From positions 1,674,001-1,738,000 of the forward strand of contig NZ_QFGA01000001.1 in NCBI RefSeq assembly GCF_004369205.1: 64,000 nucleotides of DNA, read 5' to 3'. Position 1 is the stretch's first letter. Each line of letters opens with the position of its first letter. A program made the position numbers and the translations under genes. Source of the stretch: Pelotomaculum schinkii. Lineage in GTDB: Bacteria; Bacillota; Desulfotomaculia; Desulfotomaculales; Pelotomaculaceae. A model generated the notes under the pieces. The model did not search any database, had not been told where the DNA came from, and was given only the letters and a program-made list of their open reading frames with translations. Below, piece by piece: positions 8,510 to 16,795 of the stretch.

Positions 8510-8581
8510 CTACCACCTGTGGCCAGCGCCGGAGGCGATGACCAGGGAGAGAACCACTACCAGGCTGTATACCCAACGCAT
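8510..8581 (-). CDS. 23-residue hydrophobic peptide, tandem copy 4 (first transcribed)
   Basis: The promoter-proximal copy has Val instead of Ile at residue 4 and otherwise the same 23 residues. It is preceded by AAGGAGGAAAAACAG. The extended -10 at 8613-8621 lies about 32 bp upstream, so transcription would start close to this copy and could run through all four. Confidence 0.75.
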   Translation of the reverse strand: MRWVYSLVVVLSLVIASGAGHRW

Positions 8582-8612
8582 CTGTTTTTCCTCCTTCCTG
8601 CAAACTTTTTAA

Positions 8613-8621
8613 ATTATATCA
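8613..8621 (-). promoter_or_regulatory. Extended -10 promoter of the peptide array
   Basis: The minus strand reads TGATATAAT, a perfect TGnTATAAT extended -10. No good -35 is evident. It is suitably placed about 32 bp before the first peptide start. Confidence 0.6.
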
Positions 8622-8923
8622 CAGATCTCAACATAGTAACGATAAATACCTCATAGTACACCGATGATACAATTATAAGCATCTTTAAATCCCATATTCT
8701 GATTACATTTATTATATATCAACATTAGCGACTTGTCTACAAAAACATTTCAATTTTTTTCAACAATTTGCAGCAAATCTTCACTTGCCACCCCTCTCAT
8801 ATTAAGATATCAAAAAAAGCAACAAAAAACTAAACCTACTACCCATTAGAGGTCTTTTTACTGAGCTTTACAGATATAGTGTCTTTTTTTATTAGCCAAC
8901 ACAGAGTATTTAGGCAATTTTAC
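8622..8923. other. AT-rich intergenic region
   Basis: There is no gene. This AT-rich stretch lies between the peptide-array promoter and the end of the opp operon. It may contain an antisense RNA or the opp terminator, but no convincing hairpin with a T-run was found. Confidence 0.5.
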
Positions 8924-9679
8924 TTATTTGACCCTGACACCTTCCGCAACGATCAATTTTTCGGTGTAATCATCAAGACTTTGCTCCTGGCCCACATACC
9001 AGAAGTCTGTTTGCCGGCCTTCCCGCAGAGCCATAATTTTATGGCACAGCTTCAGCAGAGTCCTGGGTTCGTGACTTATGATGATAAACGCGACGCCGTT
9101 TTTCTTATTTAACTCAACCAATATTTGTTCCATCCTGGCCCTGCTCGATATATCCAGCGCTGAAAAAGGCTCGTCGCAGATAATCAACTTTGGCCTGGTG
9201 GTGATGGCGCGGGCCAGGCAAATACGCTGGAGTTGGCCAAGGCTGAACTGGTCGGGGTAATCATACCAACGGCCGTATTCCAGTCCCACCAACTTCAGCG
9301 CCTCAGCTGCCAGAGCCTCTCTGGTCCCCTTGTGGAATCCGCGGTAAGACAGCGGCTCGGCAACAATATCGAAGATGTTCCTGTACCTGTTGACCGAACT
9401 CCTGGGGTTTTGAAAAAGGTACTGGATACTGCGCCGGTACTCCCGGTAGTTTTTACTTTGAGCTATACTTAAGCTTCTAAATAAGACACGACCTGAAACG
9501 GGTCTTTCAAAGCCTGCCAGGACGAGGGACAGAGAGGTTTTTCCCGAGCCGCTTTCACCCAGTATCCCCAATATCTCCCCATCGTCCAAATTGAGGTTGA
9601 TGTCCTGCAAAATCCTGCGCGCCGAACCCGGGTAGGAAAATGAAAGCTCCCTCGCAGCCAGCAGTGATCCCGTTCTCAC
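8924..9679 (-). CDS. oppF: Oligopeptide/nickel-type ABC transporter ATPase, OppF/DppF-like
   Basis: A 251-residue ABC ATPase. Walker A is GESGSGKT, the Q-loop is QYLFQNP, the signature region is FSLGQLQRICLARAI, Walker B is LIICDEPFSALD and the switch His is in IIISHE. It would pair with OppD to power peptide import. The GTG at 9679 overlaps the oppD stop in a GTGA junction and has GGGGGCG about 7 bases upstream, so I prefer it over longer starts inside oppD. It is shorter than typical OppF because the C-terminal oligopeptide-binding extension is missing. Confidence 0.88.
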   Translation of the reverse strand: MRTGSLLAARELSFSYPGSARRILQDINLNLDDGEILGILGESGSGKTSLSLVLAGFERPVSGRVLFRSLSIAQSKNYREYRRSIQYLFQNPRSSVNRYRNIFDIVAEPLSYRGFHKGTREALAAEALKLVGLEYGRWYDYPDQFSLGQLQRICLARAITTRPKLIICDEPFSALDISSRARMEQILVELNKKNGVAFIIISHEPRTLLKLCHKIMALREGRQTDFWYVGQEQSLDDYTEKLIVAEGVRVK

Positions 9680-10638
9680 TGGTTTTCGCCCCCATCGTAA
9701 AGCCAGCATGCCACCTGGCCGGTCCCTATCCGAATAAGAACCGGCTCTTGTACTTCGCATGCCGTTATACGCTCGCGGCAGCAGGCAAAATAACGGCAAC
9801 CCGGCGCCCGGTCGTTGAGAACCGGCGGTTCGCCATGAAATAATGCGCTCTCCCGCCCCTTCATCTCATTAAAAAAGCAGCCAAACAGGTTTTTAGAATA
9901 GGGATGCCGGGGATAAAAACACAATTCCCTGGTGTCACCCATCTCCACCAGTCGACCACTGTAAAGAACAGCCAGTGTATTACAATATTTCAGAGCTATA
10001 CCTAAGTCGTGGGTCACCAGGACCATGGCAAAATTGTATTCTTTCTGAGCTTTCCCCAGCAGTGTCATAATTTCGATTTTTGACAACAGATCCAGAGATG
10101 ATGTAGGCTCATCCGCCAGTATGACTTCGGGCCTGCCTGCGATCGCCATGGCCACAGCAATTCGCTGGCACATACCCCCGCTCAACTGGTGAGGGAACAT
10201 CCTTAAGATCCGGCCGGGCTCACTGAAGCCAACCTTAACCAGCAGTTCCGCGGCATAATTTGCCGCCTCTTTCCGCCGCAAACCGGTTGTTACGGCAATC
10301 ACTTCTTGCATTTGGGCTTCTATCTTTCGCGTGGGGGTCAGCGACCCTTGCGGGTTCTGGGGAACATACCCGATTTTCTGACGCCTTAGTTGGCGAATTT
10401 CCTTCCGGCCGGCCTTGAGAAGGTTGCGGCAGCCACACACCGCTATATTTCCCTCCAGGCCGGCCGTATGGTTCAACAACCCCAGTAAGGTATAGGTGAC
10501 CAGGCTTTTACCGCTGCCCGATTCACCGATAATACCCAAAGTTTCCCCCGGTCCCAGGCTGAAACTGACATCTTTCAGCAGAGGGATAACCGCCTTATCT
10601 TTACGAATGCTGACGCTAAGATCCGCTACGTCAATCAT
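9676..10638 (-). CDS. oppD: Oligopeptide ABC transporter ATPase, OppD-like
   Basis: A 320-residue ABC ATPase with Walker A GESGSGKS, signature LSGGMCQRIAVAMA, Walker B VILADEPTSSLD and H-loop VTHD. The C-terminal oligo/dipeptide-transporter extension ends in the Cys cluster APGCRYFACCRERITAC, which resembles the family's PGCRFxxRC motif. The ATG at 10638 overlaps the end of oppC by 8 bp. The genes oppABCDF are packed with overlaps or no gaps and form one operon. Confidence 0.9.
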   Translation of the reverse strand: MIDVADLSVSIRKDKAVIPLLKDVSFSLGPGETLGIIGESGSGKSLVTYTLLGLLNHTAGLEGNIAVCGCRNLLKAGRKEIRQLRRQKIGYVPQNPQGSLTPTRKIEAQMQEVIAVTTGLRRKEAANYAAELLVKVGFSEPGRILRMFPHQLSGGMCQRIAVAMAIAGRPEVILADEPTSSLDLLSKIEIMTLLGKAQKEYNFAMVLVTHDLGIALKYCNTLAVLYSGRLVEMGDTRELCFYPRHPYSKNLFGCFFNEMKGRESALFHGEPPVLNDRAPGCRYFACCRERITACEVQEPVLIRIGTGQVACWLYDGGENQ

Positions 10639-11470
10639 GTTCGAGCAATCCCTTCGCCTTGGAACTGTATGCCTCATGCAACGCGTCACCCAGTATGTTG
10701 AAACATAGCACAAGCATGGTCAGGGTCAGGACCGGAAAAAACCACTGCCACGGGTAAACTCTGAATGACTGTAGTCCGTCGGAAATCAATACGCCCAAGC
10801 TGGCGTTTGGCGCCTGTACGCCTAAGCCGACGATACTTAAAAAAGCTTCCGCCATAATCGCGTCCGGGATCGAAAAAGCTGCGGTGGTAAGAAGGACCGG
10901 AATGCAGTTGGGGAGAATGTGGCGAGCCATAATCTGAAAACTACCCGCCCCGTTCAGCCTGGCAAATTTGATAAAAGGCGAGTTTCTGATAACGCGGACT
11001 TCACCCCTGATCATCCTGGCGGTCGGTATCCACAATACCAGGCCCAGGGCGATAAAAATGTTCTTTATCCCCGGCTCCAGAACTACGGTAAGCATTACCA
11101 CAATTAAGAAGGGCGGGATGCACCAAAAAATGTCAACCATACCAATAAGCAAGCGGTCAGCCAGTCCTCCCAGCAGGCCTGAAACGCTGCCCACCAGAAA
11201 TCCGACTGTGATGTTGATAAGCGTGGCAAAGAAAGCAATCGTAAGTGAAATCCTGATTCCGTAGACGATCCTGGCCAGCAGGTCCCGGCCCAGGTAGTCG
11301 GTTCCCAGCCAATGGACGGCGCCGGGCCCGGTATTGGCCTGGAGCAAATCCTGGCTGTTGGGTTCATATTGAAAAAATAGCGTACCCCCGATGGATACGA
11401 CCGCGTACAGCCCGATCAGGATTAAGCAGGCCAACACCAGCCTGTTTTTCAAGGTCTCGATGAGCATCAT
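10631..11470 (-). CDS. oppC: Oligopeptide ABC transporter permease, OppC-like
   Basis: A 279-residue inner-membrane permease with BPD_transp_1 helices. It has the family features GTDYLGRDLLARIVYGIRISL after the first helix and an EAA-type loop (EAFLSIVGLGVQAP near residue 210). The start ATG overlaps the oppB stop in ATGA. It forms the translocation channel with OppB. Confidence 0.92.
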   Translation of the reverse strand: MMLIETLKNRLVLACLILIGLYAVVSIGGTLFFQYEPNSQDLLQANTGPGAVHWLGTDYLGRDLLARIVYGIRISLTIAFFATLINITVGFLVGSVSGLLGGLADRLLIGMVDIFWCIPPFLIVVMLTVVLEPGIKNIFIALGLVLWIPTARMIRGEVRVIRNSPFIKFARLNGAGSFQIMARHILPNCIPVLLTTAAFSIPDAIMAEAFLSIVGLGVQAPNASLGVLISDGLQSFRVYPWQWFFPVLTLTMLVLCFNILGDALHEAYSSKAKGLLEHD

Positions 11471-12393
11471 GTTACCTCATCCCTGACCCGGCTTTGGGGG
11501 TTAATTAAAAAAATCAGGACGTCTGCCAGAAAGGTTGAAACCAGCAATACAAAAGTATAAAAAATGGTTACCCCGGCCACCAGGTTATAATCACGGTTGC
11601 CCACGGACGTGACGTAGTACTGGCCGAGTCCCGGCAGGGCAAATATTTTCTCGACAATAAAACTTCCCGTCAGGAGGGTCGCAGCCAGCGGGCTCAAGTA
11701 ATGGACCATACCGGAAAGGGCATTGGGCAGGGCATGTCTGAAAAGCACCGAGCAGGAGTTCAGTCCCCTGGCCCGGGCGGCGACAATATAGTCCCTATCC
11801 AGCGCCTCAATCATTTCCGTCCTTACCAGGCGTACGATTATAGCCGCCGGCAAAGCTGCGAGGGTAAGCGCCGGCAGAACCAGTCCTACGGGGCTGGTGG
11901 ACATTGCTGCCGGCAGCCAACGGAGTTTCAGAGCAAAAATATAAATTAGGCCGGCTCCCAGGGCAAAATTAGGCACAGACATCCCCAGCGTCGCCAATAC
12001 CAGCACCAAACGGTCCGGCCATTTGTTCCTGAGCGCCGCTGAGGCGACTCCCAGGCTCACACCCAGTACGATCGACAGCAATAGGGCCAGGAGGCCTACC
12101 GTTGCCGAAACGGGGAACGATTCCTTGATAATGTCATTGACCGAGCGCCCCGGATACTTAAGTGAAGGACCCAGGTCCAATCTGGCCAAATTGTAAAGGT
12201 AGCCGGTATACTGGGTCACCAGAGGCTGGTTTAGTCCATACCTGGCAAGGATATTATCCTTAATTTCGGGCGCAACCCGCCTGGTTGTAAAAGGATCCCC
12301 CGGCAATAGGCGCATCAGGAAGAAGGTGAGAGTCACCACCACAAACATGACTCCCAGGTTGAAAACAGCTCTTTTTAGTATATAGCCGGCCAT
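11467..12393 (-). CDS. oppB: Oligopeptide ABC transporter permease, OppB-like
   Basis: A 308-residue permease with the typical opening YILKRAVFNLGVMFVVVTLTF and LLPGDPF. An EAA loop ARARGLNSCSVLFRHALPNA faces the ATPases. It starts immediately after the oppA stop and overlaps oppC at its own stop, so the genes are translationally coupled. Confidence 0.92.
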   Translation of the reverse strand: MAGYILKRAVFNLGVMFVVVTLTFFLMRLLPGDPFTTRRVAPEIKDNILARYGLNQPLVTQYTGYLYNLARLDLGPSLKYPGRSVNDIIKESFPVSATVGLLALLLSIVLGVSLGVASAALRNKWPDRLVLVLATLGMSVPNFALGAGLIYIFALKLRWLPAAMSTSPVGLVLPALTLAALPAAIIVRLVRTEMIEALDRDYIVAARARGLNSCSVLFRHALPNALSGMVHYLSPLAATLLTGSFIVEKIFALPGLGQYYVTSVGNRDYNLVAGVTIFYTFVLLVSTFLADVLIFLINPQSRVRDEVT

Positions 12394-14004
12394 TTAATTA
12401 ACGGAAGCCCACTTAAAATCCGCGAAGAACGCAAAGCTGGGATGGATAACGCCCTGTATGTTGTCATTTTCCAGATAAGGATTGGTGTAGTAGTAAACAG
12501 GCATAACCGGCTGCTCATCCATAAGGATTTTTTCCGCCCTTAAAAAGGCGTCCATACGGGCCCCGGGGTCTTTGGCCAATCTGGCCTCTTCCAGCAAACG
12601 GTCATATTCTTCGTTGCTCCAGTCCGCCTGGTTATTGGGGCCGTCTGTCTCCCACAGGTCCAGGAAGGTCATGGGGTCATTGTAATCAGCGTTCCAGCCC
12701 ACCCGGGCAACCTGGTAGTCCCTTTCGTCGAGGGTTCTGAAGTAGACTTTATACTCCTGCTCAATAATCTCCGCTTCGATGCCCAGGGTCTCCTTCCACA
12801 TTCCCGTAAGGGCCTCGGCTACGGGCCTGTGGTTCTGGTTGTTGCTAAGAAGAAGTTTGACCTTGGGAAAACCACGGCCTTCGGGGTAACCCGCTTCTGC
12901 CAGCAGCTTCCTGGCTTCAGCCGGGTTGAACCCTGCGATCAGCTTTTCATCCAGGCTCCTGAATTCCTGGCCCGGGGCAGGCCCGTTTACTCCCGGAGGG
13001 ACAAAGGCATAGGCAGCCTTTTCCCCGCCCATGGTCACTTTGCTGACCAGGGCTTCGCGGTCGATAGCCAAAGACAGCGCCTGGCGGACTCTGACATCGT
13101 CAAAGGGGGGTAGATTGGTATTGAACATGTAGAATTCATTGGAAAGGTCCGGGCTCAGCTTGAGCAGGTTGCTCTTGGCCAACCGCTCCACCTCGCGGTA
13201 GGGTGGCGTCTCGGCAATGTCTATCTGCCCGCTCTCAAACATGGCCAACTCGGTGTTGGAGTCGTCGACCAGGGTAACCACCAGGCTTTTCAGCCTCACG
13301 CTTTCCTGGTCCCAATAGCGCTCATTTTTCTCAAGTATAAATTGCTTATTGTGCTCCCATGCGGTCAATTTGAAAGGCCCGTTGCCGGTAAATGTAGCGG
13401 GATTTTGAGCCCAGCCTGCGCCGTCCTTATCAACAGCCTTTTTGTTGACGGGAAACAGGGTGGGAAACGCTGTTAACGATAGAAAATAGGGTACAGGCTC
13501 CGTTAGGGTGACGATCAGCTTGTCTTTTCCCTCGGCGCGGACACCAACTTCAGCCGGGTCTTTGACTTTGCCGGCGTTGAAGGCTTCGCCGTTGACCAGG
13601 TAATAAAGCTGATAGGCATAAGGTGAAGCGGTTTCCGGATCCAGCACCCGCCGCCAGGAGTAGACAAAGTCCTCGGCTGTAAGCGGCTCCCCGTCAGTCC
13701 AGGTGGACTCTCTCAGGGTAAAGATATAAGTCTTGCCGTCCTCTGAAACCTCCCAGCTCTTGGCTATGCCCGGGGAAGGGTTACCGTCGCGGTCCATCCG
13801 TACCAGACCTTCCAACAGGGCGTTCTCCAAAGTTTGCTCCGTAACTCCGTTAGAAAGGGCCGGGTCGAGAGTGGCCGGCTCGGCGCCGATGTTGTACCTG
13901 ATGGTCTGCCGGACAGTCTGGTTTGGTGCGGGTTTCGAGGGGGAACAGCCGGCGGCCAGGACCACCAAGAAAATATAAATAAACAGCCTTGTAAGCTTGT
14001 TCAA
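12394..14004 (-). CDS. oppA: Oligopeptide-binding lipoprotein, OppA-like
   Basis: A 536-residue SBP_bac_5 solute receptor. The lipoprotein signal ends in VVLAAGC (Cys about 20). The conserved opening NIGAEPATLDPALSNG and later WTDGEPLTAEDFVYSWRRVLDP place it in the OppA/MppA group. It would deliver peptides to OppBCDF. The start is TTG with a GGGGGTA-type site. It is the first gene of the operon. Upstream it diverges from the HD-GYP gene across about 170 bp. Confidence 0.92.
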   Translation of the reverse strand: MNKLTRLFIYIFLVVLAAGCSPSKPAPNQTVRQTIRYNIGAEPATLDPALSNGVTEQTLENALLEGLVRMDRDGNPSPGIAKSWEVSEDGKTYIFTLRESTWTDGEPLTAEDFVYSWRRVLDPETASPYAYQLYYLVNGEAFNAGKVKDPAEVGVRAEGKDKLIVTLTEPVPYFLSLTAFPTLFPVNKKAVDKDGAGWAQNPATFTGNGPFKLTAWEHNKQFILEKNERYWDQESVRLKSLVVTLVDDSNTELAMFESGQIDIAETPPYREVERLAKSNLLKLSPDLSNEFYMFNTNLPPFDDVRVRQALSLAIDREALVSKVTMGGEKAAYAFVPPGVNGPAPGQEFRSLDEKLIAGFNPAEARKLLAEAGYPEGRGFPKVKLLLSNNQNHRPVAEALTGMWKETLGIEAEIIEQEYKVYFRTLDERDYQVARVGWNADYNDPMTFLDLWETDGPNNQADWSNEEYDRLLEEARLAKDPGARMDAFLRAEKILMDEQPVMPVYYYTNPYLENDNIQGVIHPSFAFFADFKWASVN

Positions 14005-14174
14005 AACCCTATACCCCCTGTATACGTTGTCCTTATTAAACTGGTTATTTCTCCATATTTTTGATAATTCCCTCCCGCATGAAGAAAATTTTTAAATATG
14101 ATGTCGTTTGGGAAGGGATTTGCACATTTTGTCAGAAATATTCTCCTCGACCTACGTTAAAAGGAAGTAACATA

Positions 14175-15461
14175 ATGTCAGTCGACAGCGTCAAAAAACA
14201 TAAGTATTCGGGATTAATAAATCCTGCTGGCATATTTCAGTTCATTATCAATCTTTTAGGTTTATACCTTATCTTTAAAGCCGCCTTGGTCTGGAACACC
14301 GACATGCTTTGGGTTTATATCTTTTGGCTGCTGTTTAGTACGGCTACAGAACTTAAACCCATCTCCATGCCGAATAATGATCAGCTGACAGTATCATTCG
14401 CAGTCCATATTTCAGCCCTGATATTGTTTGGAGTTCCCATAGCCATCCTGTCTTCCACCGTCGCCAATATTATCACCGACATCGTCGGCCGCCGCGGTTG
14501 GAAAAAGATGCTGTTTAACGTCAACCAGTACGCTGTAACTATTTATTGTTCCTGGTTTATCTATCATCTTGTGCGATCGGGCTCCGGCCCCCTTGAATTA
14601 AAAGCGGATTTTCTTGCTATGGTCTTGAGCTGCCTGACTTATGTTGTCGTCAACTTCCTGCTGGTATCTACGGTAATTTCATTAAGCCAGGGGACCAGGT
14701 GGCTTCGTCAGTTGACCAACGACGTCAAGCTGGAGATGATCCATTTTGTCACTTTAGTCCCGGTAAGTCTTTTGATTGTCATCCTGTACAACTATGAACC
14801 ACTTTCGATCATAATCCTGCTGCTTCCTTTGGCTATGGCTCATTTCAGTTTCGACAATTATATGACTTTGCGCACCGAAACCAAGAATACCATCGAAGTC
14901 CTGGCCGACATTATTGACAAAAGAGACGCCTATACCGCTCAGCACTCTTACCGGGTGGCCAATTACTGTGAAGCAATTGCCCACAAGCTAAAACTTAATC
15001 AAAGCGATTATGAAACCCTGATTACCGCGGCAAGGGTGCATGACCTGGGAAAGATTTCCGTGCCGGACTCAATCCTTTTGAAAAACCAGCGTCTTCAACC
15101 TGAAGAAAGAAACTTAATTATCGACCATGCCATGATCGGCTTTACAATTCTCAGCAACCTGCGATTTTACAAATCCGGCGCCAAGTTTGTCTTCCACCAC
15201 CACGAAAGGTACGACGGGACAGGCTATCCGCACGGGCTAAAGGGGGATCAGATACCTCTGGGGGCAAGAATTATGGCTGTCGCGGACAGTTACGACGCCA
15301 TGACTTCCGACCGCCCGTACCGTAAAGCAATGAGCGTTGAGGAAGCCCTTACAGAAATTATCAACAATTCAGGCACCCAGTTTGATCCCAGCATTGTAGA
15401 GGTCTTTGTGCAAATCGTCAGAAATGAGCTTGGAGTGAAATTAAAGAGTGATGCTATTTAG
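14175..15461 (+). CDS. Membrane HD-GYP domain protein (cyclic-di-GMP phosphodiesterase family)
   Basis: A 428-residue protein with about six N-terminal transmembrane segments (residues 15-230) and a C-terminal HD-GYP domain. The metal and catalytic motifs are present: [44 protein letters not shown] and [14 protein letters not shown]. The family hydrolyses c-di-GMP. The membrane part is probably a sensor of unknown ligand. I chose the ATG at 14175 because AAGGAAG lies about 8 bases before it. It is followed after 12 bp by the DUF5317 gene, probably an operon. Confidence 0.9.
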   Translation: MSVDSVKKHKYSGLINPAGIFQFIINLLGLYLIFKAALVWNTDMLWVYIFWLLFSTATELKPISMPNNDQLTVSFAVHISALILFGVPIAILSSTVANIITDIVGRRGWKKMLFNVNQYAVTIYCSWFIYHLVRSGSGPLELKADFLAMVLSCLTYVVVNFLLVSTVISLSQGTRWLRQLTNDVKLEMIHFVTLVPVSLLIVILYNYEPLSIIILLLPLAMAHFSFDNYMTLRTETKNTIEVLADIIDKRDAYTAQHSYRVANYCEAIAHKLKLNQSDYETLITAARVHDLGKISVPDSILLKNQRLQPEERNLIIDHAMIGFTILSNLRFYKSGAKFVFHHHERYDGTGYPHGLKGDQIPLGARIMAVADSYDAMTSDRPYRKAMSVEEALTEIINNSGTQFDPSIVEVFVQIVRNELGVKLKSDAI

Positions 15462-15473
15462 AGGAGGAAATAT

Positions 15474-16082
15474 ATGGCTTTTGTAATCGTGGTACTTTTA
15501 GCTGCTGCTGTCGCCTTGCTCACCGGCGGCAGGTTGAGCAACTTGAAAAACATACAGTTCAGGTTTCCATGGCTCGTTCTGGCGGCCGTAGCCCTAAAGA
15601 TCGTTACGAATTCCAACCTGCGTTACACACTGGGCATCTCCGACCTGCTGGCTCCCAAATTATATATGCTCTCCTTAGGTCTGGTCGTTCTTTTTGTTAT
15701 CCTCAACATAGGGCTGAGAGGGCTCGCCTTAATCGGCCTGGGCCTTTTAAGCAACCTGGCCGCGATATTTTTTAACGGCGGCTACATGCCCTTAAAGCGT
15801 GAATATTTCATGCTGATCGCTTCTGCCGAGGAACTGGAAAAAATCAACCAGGGGCTGCCGGCCTATAACTATATCGCCACCGGGCCGCAAACTAAGCTCT
15901 ACTACCTGTCTGATATTTTTCTCATGCCGCACTGGATTTTTATAACCAAGGTGTTCAGCGTCGGGGATGTCCTGATTACCATTGGCGGCTGCATCTTCGT
16001 CTGGTTCTTTCTCAAGACTCCTGTTAAAAGGAAAAACGGTATCCTCACCAGCATCGGATACCGCAACAGCAACAACCCTTGA
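15474..16082 (+). CDS. DUF5317 family membrane protein
   Basis: A 202-residue integral membrane protein with about five helices, resembling DUF5317. Conserved-looking features are GGRLSNL near residue 20, FFNGGYMPLKREYF near residue 100 and LSDIFLMPHWIF. GAGGAGG precedes the ATG, and the gene starts 12 bp after the HD-GYP gene. Function is unknown. Confidence 0.75.
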   Translation: MAFVIVVLLAAAVALLTGGRLSNLKNIQFRFPWLVLAAVALKIVTNSNLRYTLGISDLLAPKLYMLSLGLVVLFVILNIGLRGLALIGLGLLSNLAAIFFNGGYMPLKREYFMLIASAEELEKINQGLPAYNYIATGPQTKLYYLSDIFLMPHWIFITKVFSVGDVLITIGGCIFVWFFLKTPVKRKNGILTSIGYRNSNNP

Positions 16083-16116
16083 TTAAGACAGACAATGGGA
16101 CGGTCCTATGTCTTGT

Positions 16117-16344
16117 GTTCTCGAAAAGCCTCTGGGGTAGTGGTCAGGGGGTTGTCCTCCGCTCTCTTCGCAATTCTACATTTGTGTAAATAGAACATCA
16201 TACCACCCGCATCTATAGACTGACCCCCGGCACCTACGCGCTATTTAAGCTTTTCTGCATGCAACGCACGCGCTAAGGACCGCATCCAAGTGCTCCGTTC
16301 ACTCCGGACAACCCCCTGCCCGCTAGTCAAGCCTTTTCGAGAAC
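16117..16344 (+). mobile_element. MITE-like element, copy A
   Basis: A 228-bp non-coding element bounded by imperfect terminal inverted repeats, GTTCTCGAAAAGCCT on the left and AGCCTTTTCGAGAAC on the right. It shares almost its whole length with copy B at 16389-16616. It has no transposase; mobilisation would have to be in trans. Confidence 0.75.
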
Positions 16345-16388
16345 ACTCTTTGTGACAATGAAACAGGGGAAGGTTCTCTCTGTCCGTC

Positions 16389-16616
16389 GTTCTCGAAAAG
16401 CCTCTGGGGTAGTGGGTTTGGGGTTATCCTCCGCTCTCTTTGCAATTCTACATTTGTGCACCTAGAACATCATACCGCCCGCATCTACAGACAGCCCCCC
16501 GGCACCTACGCGCTATTTGAGCTTTTCTGCATGCAACGCACGCGCTAAGGAACGCATCCAGGTGCTCCGTTCGCTCCGGATAACCCCAAACCCGCAAGTC
16601 AAGCCTTTTCGAGAAC
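16389..16616 (+). mobile_element. MITE-like element, copy B
   Basis: It has the same length (228 bp), orientation and termini as copy A, starting 44 bp after it. Internal shared blocks include CTACGCGCTATTTGAGCTTT and CATGCAACGCACGCGCTAAGG. Confidence 0.75.
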
Positions 16617-16745
16617 ACTCTTTGCGATCAGCGAAACAGACCGCCCCAAAACTTCTCTCACGCCGACCCCACAGAAATGCCTGCATCCTACGCCCTGCGA
16701 CTCAGCTACGCAGTGCCAGAACCCATATCTCCTACGTCCCCGGTC

Positions 16746-16791
16746 CTCACGTCCCACGTCCCACGTCCCACGTCCCACGTCCCACGTCTCA
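16746..16791. repeat. Heptamer array CACGTCC at the glgP 3' end
   Basis: About six uninterrupted 7-bp units (cacgtcc) end five bases from the glgP stop codon. Confidence 0.85.
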
Positions 16792-16795
16792 CTTC

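Larger units (their letters stand above)
8091..8598 (-). repeat. Four tandem 139-bp direct repeats
   Basis: Start-to-start spacing is exactly 139 bp three times (ORF ends at 8093, 8232, 8371 and 8510). Each unit contains one 72-bp ORF and a conserved 67-bp spacer with the ribosome-binding site. The spacer includes TTAAAAGATTATCTTCACC. The array ends sharply at the stem-loop on the left and near 8598 on the right. Confidence 0.92.
16083..16795. other. Repeat-rich intergenic region
   Basis: No credible gene is present. Two 228-bp MITE-like elements and one heptamer array, listed separately, fill most of it. Confidence 0.7.

Noticed and set aside
8091-8598. The 139-bp periodic array as a CRISPR
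   Set aside because: Repeat and spacer are both conserved between units, the period is too long, and each unit holds an ORF with a ribosome-binding site.
8091-8621. Firm assignment of the peptide array as a type I toxin-antitoxin system
   Set aside because: No convincing antisense promoter or antitoxin RNA was seen inside the repeats, and the peptide was not recognised. It is kept as a hypothesis only.
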